Below, piece after piece: positions 48,901 through 60,900 of a stretch of DNA of 64,000 nt; within the stretch, counting starts at the first letter, position 1; every line of letters begins with the position of its first letter. Made by a program: the position numbers and the translations under genes. The notes under the pieces are model-generated. The model saw only the letters and a list, made by a program, of their open reading frames with translations, did not search any database and was not told where the DNA came from. The stretch is from Nematostella vectensis (lineage: Eukaryota > Cnidaria > Anthozoa > Actiniaria > Edwardsiidae). The stretch is from contig NC_064042.1 of the NCBI RefSeq assembly GCF_932526225.1, forward strand, positions 6,749,540-6,813,539. Reading direction: 5' to 3'.

Positions 48901-51900
48901 GAGGCAACTACAGCATCATTGTTAACTACGGCACCAGAGACAACTACAGCATCATTGGTAACTACGGCACCAGAGGCAACATTGGCACCAGAGGCAACTA
49001 CGGCACCAGAGGCAGCTACAGCATCATTGGTAACTACGGCCCCAGAGGCAACTACAGCATCATTGTTAACTACGGCACCAGAGACAACTACAGCATCATT
49101 GGTAACTACGGCACCAGAGGCAACTACAGCATCATTGGTAACTACGGCACCAGAGACAACTACAGCATCATTGGCAACTACGGCACCAGAGACAACTACA
49201 GCATTATCGACAACTACCGCACCAGAGACAACTACAGCATCATTGGCAACTACGGCACCAGAGACAACTACAGCATCATTGGCAACTACGGCACCAGAGA
49301 CAACTACAGCATCATTGGTAACTACGGCACCAGAGACAACTACAGCATCATTGGTAACTACGGCACCAGAGGCAACTACAGCATCATTGGCAATTACGGC
49401 ACCAGAGGCAACTACAGCATCATTGGCAACTACGGCACCAGAGACAACTACAGCATCATTGGCAACTACGGCACCAGAGACAACTACAGCATCATTGGTA
49501 ACTACGGCACCAGAGACAACTACAGCATCATTCTTAACTACGGCACCAGAGGCAACTACGGCACCAGAGACAACTACAGCATCATTGGTAACTACGGCAC
49601 CAGAGGCAACTACTGCATCATTGGCAACTACAGCATTATTGGTAACTACGGCACCAGAGGCAACTACAGCATCATTGGTAACTACAGCATTATTGGTAAC
49701 TACGGCACCAGAGACAACTACAGCATCATTGGAAACTACGGCACCAGAGACAACTACAGCATCATTGGTAACTACGGCACCAGAGGCAACTACGGCACCA
49801 GAGGCAACTACAGCATCATTGGCAACTACGGCGCCAGAGACAACTACAGCATCATTGGCAACTACGGTACCAGAGACAACTACAGCATCATTAACAACTA
49901 CAGCACCAAAGGCAACTACAGCATCATTGGTAACTACGGCACCAGAGACAACTACAGCATCATTGGCAACTACGGAACCAGAGACAACTACAGCATCATT
50001 GGTAACTACGGCACCAGAGGCAACTACGGCACCAGAGGCAACTACGGCACCAGAGGCAACTACAGCATCATTGGCAACTACGGCACCAGAGGCAACTACA
50101 GCATCATTGGCAACTACGGCACCAGAGACAACTACAGCATCATTGGTAACTACGGCACCAGAGACAACTACAGCATAATTGGCAACTACGGCACCAGAGG
50201 CAACTACAGCATCATTGGCAACTACGGCACCAGAGACAACTACAGCATCATTGGCAACTACGGCACCAGAGACAACTACAGCACCAGAGGCAACTACGGC
50301 ACCAGAGGCAACTACAGCATCATTGGCAACTACGGCACCAGAGACAACTACAGCATCATTGGCAACTACGGCACCAGAGACAACTACAGCATCATTGGTA
50401 ACTACGGCACCAGAGACAACTACAGCATCATTGGTAACTACGGCACCAGAGGCAACTACGGCACCAGAGGCAACTACAGCATCATTGGTAACTACGGCAC
50501 CAGAGGCAACTACGGCACCAGAGACAACTACAGCATCATTGGCAACTACGGCACCAGAGGCAACTACAGCATAATTGGTAACTACGCTACCAGAGACAAC
50601 TACAGCATCATTGGTAACTACGGCCCCAGAGGCAACTACAGCATCATTGGCAACTACGGCACCAGAGGCAACAATGGCACCAGAGGCAACTACAGCATCA
50701 TTGGTAACTACGGCACCAGAGACAACTACAGCATCATTGGCAACTACGGAACCAGAGACAACTACAGCATCATTGGTAACTACGGCACCAGAGACAACTA
50801 CAGCATCACTGGTAACTACGGCACCAGAGACAACTACAGCATCATTGGCAACTACGGAACCAGAGACAACTACAGCATCATTGGTAACTACGGCACCAGA
50901 GGCAACTACAGCATCACTGGTAACTACGGCACCAGAGGCAACAACGGCACCAGAGACAACTACAGCATCATTGGCAACTACGGCATCATTGGCAACTACG
51001 GCGCCAGTGGGCAGATATAGCACCAGAGGCATCATAGACACGAACGACATCAGAAGCAACTACAATAGCAATGGCAACTACAGCACCAGATGCGAACAGC
51101 CCTTTTCATCATGGTCTATCCGTAAATTCTTGTCACATTTATCAATTGTTTTTTAAATATTTTCTTGTATTGCCTATGCATTACTCTTGAGAGCAACACA
51201 AACAAATAATAACAAAATAAAAGAATTGCCAGGCTAGTGAGAATCCCTTTACTCACTCGTGCTGACGTTTTTTGCTTTATTTTCCCAGACTCCTCGTGGT
51301 CGCTCAACACATCATCAGGTGCGACCGCGTACGTCTGGGGCAGCGGTAGTAAAGACTGGGGCACGTCGTTCTCGGAGACAAGCCACTGAAGTTCGGACGC
51401 TGCCGGGTGCTTTTTGTTGGCGAACTTTTGCAAAAGGCTTTTGGCGACAGCTTCTGCCGAAAGGGGAGGGGAAGTGCTGAACTCGATGCTATCGACCTGT
51501 GCAAAAACATGTGCGGCCAGACCATAAGAAAATGTGTTTTAACATTTAAAAAAATGTAACATTATTGTGTTGTTTATTACAGATAAAGACTGCAGCAAGT
51601 ACCGCGTTTACTAATAGGAGCCAGTGAAAGTAAGAACACCTTACCCTTTGGTAAGGTCACCTTCAGTATTAAAAAAGATATTAGAACAAGGGTTATAAAA
51701 GATATTAGAACCAACACTAGAGTGATTTCCCATTTGGTAAGCCACCTTTTGACCAGCGTTAGAAGAGAGGTCCGATTCCGAGACTAGAGTGATTTCCCAT
51801 TTGGTAAGCTCACTTTAAGACCAGCGTTACAAGAGAGGTCCGATTCCGAGACTAGGGTGATTTCCCATTTGGTTAGCTCACCTTTAGACCAGCGTTAGAA

Positions 51901-54900
51901 GAGAGGCCCGATTCCGAGACTAGAGTGATTTTCCATTTGGTAAGCTCACTTTAGACCAGCGTTAGAAAAGAGGCCCGATTTGGAGACTAGTGTGATTTCC
52001 CATTTGGCAAGGCTCGCTTTTAGACCAGCGTTAGAAGAGAGGTCCGATTTCGAGACTAGTGTGATTTCCCATTTGGTAAGCTCACTTTTAGACCAGCGTT
52101 AGAAAAGAGGCCCGATTTGGAGACTAGTGTGATTTCCCATTCGGTAAGGCTCGCTTTTAGACCAGCGTTAGAAGAGAGGTCCGATTTCGAGACTAGTGTG
52201 ATTTCCCATTTGGTAAGCTCACTTTTAGACCAGCGTTAGAAAAGAGGCCCGATTTCGAGACTAGTGTGATTTCCCATTTGGTAAGGCTCGCTTTTAGACC
52301 AGTGTTAGAAGAGAGGTCCGATTCCGAGACAAGTGTGATTTCACTTTTGGTAAGCTCACCTTTAGTCCAGATTTATTAGAGAGGTCAGATTCCGAGACTA
52401 GTGTGGTCTCTGAGGAGGAAAACTGGGCGAGGTCAGGCACGTGCTCATCTCTGCGCGGTAGCTCCTCCCACTCGGCATCACTGTCATCAGTTTCCGGGTA
52501 ACAGCTGGATTCTGTAAAACATTTTTAAGGGGTGTGAAATTCTTCTTGGATAACGATATTAAATCGAAGATACTGTCTTTTAAACGCTGATTTTTAGACC
52601 CTGCAATACCTAAAATTTCACACACATTACTGAAATACTCACATAAATTATCAAGGAATTTTCTCTAGATCCGAGCTCTCCCAATAGACATTCTCCAGAC
52701 CGATTTACAATCTTCATATATACTATAAACACTTCGCTGCGCACAAAGAGCAAGTCAATTTATGTCTGTATTTCAGCTCGAGCAGAGGTTCTAGATAAAC
52801 AAAGCCTAACCCAGGCTCACGCAGAGTGCATTTTCTAGCTTTACCCCTTTTTAAGTAAAGTATTTATCAACTGGTAATTAACTGCAGTTTCTAATATTCC
52901 ATTTCAGCAATAATAGATTCTTAAAACATCTTAGTGCTCTTATCACAAAAAGTAATCCAATTTCCGTTTGAGCTATGGACTCAAAGCTGATAAAAGTGAA
53001 TTGGGAAATGATCTAAAAAATATCAGAGATAATCATTTTGATTTTTCGTGACTATATCAACAGTTGAGCTAATTGCAGGCAGCTACAGTTGGACAAGAAG
53101 CCGAAGGAAAAAGAGACATAGAAAACTTGTTAAGAAACTCACCGGTCTTGTCATGAGAATGATGCTCCATCAAATCTAAGTTATCAGTAATAATATAATC
53201 TAGGAACTTGATAAATCCCGATTGGATTTTTTAGGAGGCCGGTCGATAACTCTTCGATAATTATTTGTTTTAACTTAGGACTAATAACTTTGACTCAACA
53301 CAATTGATGTCTAAATTGATGTTTAAATCGGGTTGACACTTCCACCTTTTGAGTAAGCACAATGTTTGTGTTCAGAGTATAACTCAGAATATTCCCAACT
53401 TAGGACAACGGTCTTGTAATATGATTTAGTGATACCAAAAAAGGAACTATGGTCATAATTAGGTAAAAAAATATATTATACCACCAAAACTACTATGAAG
53501 GCTTGGGGCAATGATATGCATCGGGGATAAACTGCTCTTTCAGTGCAATTGTGTTTCAAGGGGCCATTAAACTGATGCTCAATATAGTATTCACAGTCTA
53601 GCAAGTTTGAAAGAAAACTCAAGTCAGGCAATGGTTGTCTCGAAATCTTATCCTTCGGCCAAATGCTTCAAATGGTCATCTTTATCGAAAGAGCCATAGA
53701 GTTTCTATCATTAAGCGTGGTACACAGAAAAGTAATCATGTAAATTGAATATGCAACTTAGAGATAGCCACTTAAACGGTTCAGTTATGGCATTCAGTTA
53801 TTGGCCATGGTCGACTTACTAGAGGGGATGGAGGTTGTGCGAGCAGTGCACATATTGGTCATGGTCGACTTACTAGAGGGGATGGAGGTGGTGTGAGCAG
53901 TGCACATATTGGCCATGGTCGACTTACTAGAGGGGATGGAGGTGGTGCGAGCAGTGCACATATTGGTCATGGTCGACTTACTAGAGGGGATGGAGGTTGT
54001 GCGAGCAGTGCACATATTGGTCATGGTCGACTTACTAGAGGGGATGGAGGTGGTGTGAGCAGTGTGCATATTGGTCGTGGTTGACTTACTAGAGGGGATG
54101 GAGGTGGAGCGAGCAGTGCACATATTGGTCATGGTCGACTTACTAGAGGGGATGGAGGTGGTGTGAGCAGTGTGCATATTGGTCATGGTCGACTTACTAG
54201 AGGAGATGGAGGTGGTGTGAGCAGTGTGCATATTAGCCATGGTCGACTTACTAGAGGAGATGGAGGTGGAGCGAGCAGTGCACATATTGGCCATGGTCGA
54301 CTTACTAGAGGGGATGGAGGTGGAGCGAGCAGTGCACATATTGGCCATGGTCGACTTACTAGAGGGGATGGAGGTGGTGTGAGCAGTGTGCATATTGGCC
54401 ATGGTCGACTTACTAGAGGGGATGGAGGTGGTGTGAGCAGTGTGCATATTGGTCGTGGTCGACTTACTAGAGGGGATGGAGGTGGAGCGAGCAGTGCACA
54501 TATTAGCCATGGTCGACTTACTAGAGGGGATGGAGGTGGAGCGAGCAGTGCACATATTAGCCATGGTCGACTTACTAGAGGGGATGGAGGTGGTGTGAGC
54601 AGTGCACATATTGGCCATGGTCGACTTATAGAGGGGATGGAGGTGGTGCGAGCAGTGCACATATTAGCCATGGTCGACTTACTAGAGGGGATGGAGGTGG
54701 AGCGAGCAGTGCACATATTAGCCATGGTCGACTTACTAGAGGGGATGGTGGTGGTGTGAGCAGTGCACATATTGGTCATGGTCGACTTACTAGAGGGGAT
54801 GGAGGTGGTGTGAGCAGTGCACATATTGGTCATGGTCGACTTACTAGAGGGGATGGAGGTGGTGTGAGCAGTGTGCATATTGGTCATGGTCGACTTACTA

Positions 54901-57900
54901 GAGGGGATGGAGGTGGTGTGAGCAGTGCACATATTGGTCATGGTCGACTTACTAGAGGAGATGGAGGTGGTGTGAGCAGTGCACATATTGGCCGTGGTTG
55001 ACTTACTAGAGGGGATGGAGGTTGTGTGAGCAGTGCACATATTGGCCATGGTCGACTTACTAGAGGGGATGGAGGTGGTGTGAGCAGTGTGCATATTGGT
55101 CGTGGTTGACTTACTAGAGGGGATGGAGGTGGTGTGAGCAGTGCACATATTGGTCGTGGTTGACTTACTAGAGGGGATGGAGGTGGTGTGAGCAGTGTGC
55201 ATATTGGTCATGGTCGACTTACTAGAGGGGATGGAGGTGGAGCGAGCAGTGCACATATTGGCCATGGTCGACTTACTAGAGGGGATGGAGGTGGAGCGAG
55301 CAGTGCACATATTGGCCATGGTCGACTTACTAGAGGGGATGGAGGTTGTGCGAGCAGTGCACATATTGGTCATGGTCGACTTACTAGAGGGGATGGAGGT
55401 GGAGCAAGCAGTGCACATATTGGTCATGGTGGACTTTTTAGAGGTGAAGTTGGTGCTAATGGTCCACTTAATATAAGGAAGTATGTGAGCAGTGCGCATA
55501 CTGGCCATGGTAGACTTACTTGAGGAGGCTGAGGTTGTGCTCGGTCCAGATGCCAAGCTGTCCTGCCCAGATGTTCCTGTGTCGTCACTGAAGGCCGGCT
55601 GCTGTCGAAGCTTTTCTTGTTTCTTCTCAATCTTCCGCCGCTCGATCTCCTGCTTCAGCTGCTGGATCTCCTCATCTTCATCATATTCATCATCATCATC
55701 AGACCCAATGATCTCGTCACACTTCATCTGGTGGCCAAACAAGAAAGCATGATTCTCAAGCAAGCAAAGGAAAAGAAGACCTTTCTTTTGTTCAAACACT
55801 TAGGAGCAGTTAATCAATCTTTACAATTAACACAAACTTACAGACAGCAAAAATATGAATATTCATGATCCTACCTGTTCTATAGCTTCTATCAAAGCCT
55901 CTGATATGCTGAAATGAGCGTTTTCCTACAAACAAAATTAATCTATGATTAATCAAGATCCTGATACAGCAGTTTATCCAGGCGCATAACAGAAGTAGTT
56001 ATAACAAAATCGCGCAAAGGTCCGGCAACCACATACAACAAACATATCCTGTATGTGGGGACAGGCAGGGATTGTAGCTCAGCCTATCATCTTAACACTT
56101 GGCAGGGGAGGCTGCCTTTTAGCAGCCAAAAATACAGTAAATGTATGAGACATTATCTTCCGTAAAATACAGGAGAAAATGCCTTGAAATTCACTTTTGG
56201 GCCCCCTCCTGTTAAAAATCCTGGCTACACCGCTGCTTGGATGTACAGGCCCCAGGCATCGTATACAGCTCACATTTGAACCAGTGGGAACTAAAGGATA
56301 TATAAACTTACTTTATCCATTTCACAAGAGCTCAGGTCCTCAGATGCCAGCTTTGTCGCCAGAGATTGTTCCTCTTGACTTGGGTATAAAGGGTCATTGT
56401 AGTAAAAAGAAACTATAGAAACATGCAAGTGTTAGAATAAGCATGAGGGTAGACGAGTAGTTACAAAAACAGGAGTACTAATCAATATTTAGTTAATTGT
56501 ACGTGCTGTAACAGGGTTGCCCTAGCCTCCCTCCAAGGCGTTTTACGCAGGCGTCGCTGGCTAGGGTTGCTTGGTGCTGACTTCTGGCAAATTTCACTGT
56601 CTGGTTAAAGCCAACTGAATCATAACTTCTAAACACTTCAACACTCTTGACTCGATTTTGTGTTAAACAACTGGCTCAATTATCTAGCTAACCAGCGGAG
56701 TAATTCCTGAAAATCCTGCTGTATGCTGCACTACACATTTTCCATCTAAAACTGAGAACAACTCCTTTTCTTAATCACTCTAAAGTTAGGACAAACATGC
56801 TAAACCAGCCAAACCATAACAAAAAGAACAACAACAGCATAGAAGGGGGCATAAAAAATAATAATAATAATAAGTAAAAAAAGATGTCCTCAGGAAGCAT
56901 TCCTCTGTGCCTTCTCTTTCTTAAGGACAAAAAGTATAGTGAAAATCACATTAATAAAAAGTCATTAGCTGTGGCCAGCTGTGACTCCTAACCCCATTTC
57001 CCATGACTACCCATGCCCTGAAGGTATAGTCTAGTCTAAAAGCCTTCATAATGCAATCCATGCCCTGAAAGTAGTCTTAGAGACATTCAAAATTCTGTTC
57101 ATGCCCAAAGTAGTCCAAAAGACCTCCATAATACACAGTGTTTTTACTTGCCTGAGTTGCTGGGTAGAGATGAGGACAGTCTAACTACAGATTCCTCCGA
57201 ATTGGAATCCGAGTTTGAGCGTAACCGCTCATTAGGTAGTTCTTCCATGCTCTCAACTTGGATCTTTCTCATCTTGTTAAGTCCAATTTGATCTGACTTT
57301 GATCTGTTGTGTCCTATTGCTTTCTTTATTTCAAATTCACTGAGAACCCTACTCGAGGGCTCACCAATACAGACAGTCCCATCAACAAGGTCTTCCTGAC
57401 AAACACTTTTCCTCTTAGTTCTTGTATCAGGAAGCGTAGACGATTTCTGACTTTGTAAAATACCTGTAAAATTCTCACTACTGTGAACATTATTTAAACT
57501 TGTACTCCTTTTGGTGTTTAAAAATCCTTCTGCGTCAAACCATTGAGAAGGACTTGGACTTCTTTCCTCTTTTTCCAAAACAACAGATAATGCTGCTTGT
57601 GCAAGGGTCACTTGGCTTATCTTTCTTTTGGGTTGGACAGCTTTGAAACCTTGAAGTTTTAGCCTTTCCCTTGCTAATTTTAGTTCTTGAATGTTCATGA
57701 ATTCATTATTGACAATTTGAGGAGAAGAACTAAGATCTTTTCCATTATTTTCTGTACTAAAATCAAGTTCGTCTTCAGTATCGCTGCTATCATTGTCTGA
57801 TTTTTTCCCGTTCTTGCACTGTGTTGCGATGCTTTCAAATTCTTCTCTTTCACTTCCACCACTGTCTGAGTAAGCTATATTCAAATTGTCTTTCAAGAAA

Positions 57901-60900
57901 CTACTTTCATGCATTCCTAAAGGTTTCCTAGGTAGTTCTGTTTTGGCTCCTTGATTCACATCTTCATTTGCAGTCAGCCATTCCTCAATGTACTGGCATT
58001 TGTCAAGCTTAGAAACAATAACAGAAAATTCAATTGCACTAAAAGCTAAACACTCTTACAATGTATAGTATGTAATACCCATTTTTCTTACCAGGAACCT
58101 TACAGACACAAGCAACAAAGCTTTTTATGCGAATTCACTGGTTCATGATCAGGTTTCAAGATGTTGCATTGGATAATCATTTAGTGCTAAATTCTACTCT
58201 TTTCCTATTTGACCTTCTTCTCTGCATTTCTCTACCCTATTCCTTTATCAAAATACAGTAGAAGCTCTCGTCAGCGACTACCCTTGGGACCTAAAAAATG
58301 TGGTTGTTAACAGAGCTGGTCTCTTAGAGAGCTTAACAACAAATGAAAAACAAATGAAATCTTTAATGGCACTGGTCGCTTTTGAGAGTGGTCACTCAGA
58401 GATCTTCGACTGTACATTTTCTTTCAAGTCCCTAATCCCTCAGTGGGCCCAAACTAAAAAAATAATCCCTCTGCCTAATAGCTCTGCCTCTCATGGATAC
58501 TCACACCGCAGCCAGTGACATTTTTGGGGGTATATATATGTTTCTACATTACCGTATACCTTATATTTTAACTGGCAATTATTAATTGTATTTTAATAAA
58601 ATCTATGAACACCTGTTATTTGTTCACAAACACCTCGGAATGTAATACGCATTAACAAGATTTACACACCAGAGTTTGGTTGACTTCGGTTAGCAGGCTT
58701 GGGTCACTTTTCTCTATGGCTTGTAAACATGTACAAAGAGCTTGAAAGTGTGAGTTGCTTCTAAGAAATGCATAATCTGAAAGACGGACAACAAATGTGC
58801 ATTTACCAAGATTGTATACTACGACATGACAAAAATCAACACATATTATTCCTATAGTACAACCAACCACTATTGTGACATTGTAACCTATTGATATTTG
58901 TAAAATGTTGAGTAACGCTATGTGCTGACCCTTTGCTGTAATTCTGTGCTATATTGCAATTGCAATTGAATAAAACCCTATCTAGTATCTATCAAACAAT
59001 AAATGCTAACGCAACTAGCCAATCTTTTTATCTTTGATAAAGCTACACACCTCTTATGTAAAACTACTTGTAAAAAACATTGTCAATGCAAATGGCAAAT
59101 GACAGCTCAAGTGTAAGTAGTAAGACCAATTGCTGTTAATGAGTATTAATAAGAGATAACAGAAAGTAAAATAATCACATGTATTCAGTAGAAATATGTC
59201 AAGACTCATGGAATCTTAGGATAGTAGAATTACCATTCGACAATAGGCATTTTGTGCAGACAATGTTTTCAAAATAGAGCTTTTACCATACATGGCATTA
59301 CAAGAATAGATATATCAAAACAACATGCAGCTCCTATAAGTACAGGTGATTAATGGCAACATGCTTTTCCATGTTACGTAGTTCCACTGAATAATGCCTC
59401 ACTGCTAGCCAAGAAGAGGAAGTAAAACCGACCAATTTATAATATACGTACCTTGATAACAACTTTTGAGATGTGGTTTATTCCCAACAAGTTTTTGTAA
59501 ATAAATAGATAAACAATGGTCTAATAAAGCATTTTCTATCCACAGGCGGCCCTTATCAGATGGGTCTGTCGGGCTTTTCTGTATCGTGTGTGGTGATTTG
59601 TCTGGTTGTATTTTCTTGATGAATATTGTGTAGTCAGTATGATCACCAAATAAACTCTGAAAACAACAAAAGAAATATGTTCGAAATTAGTCAGTTTGCT
59701 GTACATACGATAACTTCATTGTCAGAGCAAAAGAGTCTGATAAGAGTATAAACAAGATTAAAGCAAACAAATAGTATTTCAGTTTCATACTAAAATAAGA
59801 GCTATATTAAAGCAGCTAAAATTCCTTTAACAAACCTTAACAAGATACATATGAGAGAGTTGTTTAACGAATTAAACATTGCTGTATCAAAAGAGCTTAA
59901 ACTGCAGTAGTTTTATTTTTAACTTTAGTTTATAGCGGAGCTAGCGCGGCTGCAGGGTGCGCGGAGCTCCATAGGTATAGAAATATGGTATAGCTTATGC
60001 GACTTGGTTTTGTGGTCATCGCGCTGGTACAATGTGTGTCACAATCCATCCACCCATCCATCCAGTCAATCGTGCAACTCCCAGGCCCTACTCGATCTTA
60101 CGCTGTTGTGTATTTTTTACTGCCTCGCTTTGTGCTGCAAAGTTCGTATGTTAACAGAAGAAATGCAGCTTGAAAATGGTATTTAATGAGAAAATAAGCA
60201 GATTCAAATGGGCTGAACTTTTTGAGGAAACATTTGTCTGAAGTACGAGCCGATGGAAATTCCCGCCCGTGGCAGCAGCAGCAGCTGAAAAGAAGACTAA
60301 GAGGAGAGGCTCTACACTTTTTCACCATTCTATATCCACCCACGTCTATATCTATGTAAGGAGATCCTGAGAGGAAAAGGCCTTGGATTGATGTCTGTTT
60401 TCAGCTATAAAAATCATTCACTTGTGTTGACGAGTTCCTTGCTAGCAGAAAGATCACAGTTTACAACAAAAAGCAAACACAACCACTAGGCGACAAACAT
60501 AAAGCGACAAAAAAGAAACACTGCCAAGGTGAGTTTTTGACGATGATTTGCATTTTGAATATGACATTTTTTTTTCATTTATTGTTGTGCCAAAACCAAT
60601 CGCTCAAACTAAAACACCGTACCAGCTTTAGTATGATGTCAAGATGACATATCAATGTCATCTATCCTTGTTTTGATTGGCTAAAATACCATCTACTTGA
60701 ATTCCGATTGGTTTATAATTTTGGCACTTGAATGGCTTTTATTCAACTGACAATCGCCATGAAAATGTTAAATTCGTAAATACTTACTTTCAAGTTCTAT
60801 AAATTCAGGCGTATATTCCTCACGGTAAGTAAGAATTTAATGACAGAAATACGTAGTAGTCTAGCTACTGTATCAATGACACTTAGCTTGTTCGATTTAT

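Noticed and set aside
47079-51059. Very long ORFs on both strands (about 1,300, 1,300 and 1,000 codons)
   Set aside because: They come from a stop-free 36-bp unit; no start context, signal or complex sequence outside the repeat, and they lie in a Rubicon intron.
53893-55523. Plus-strand ORFs with an [17 protein letters not shown] repeat
   Set aside because: Antisense reading of the 54-bp Rubicon array; several frames are open because the unit is 18 codons.
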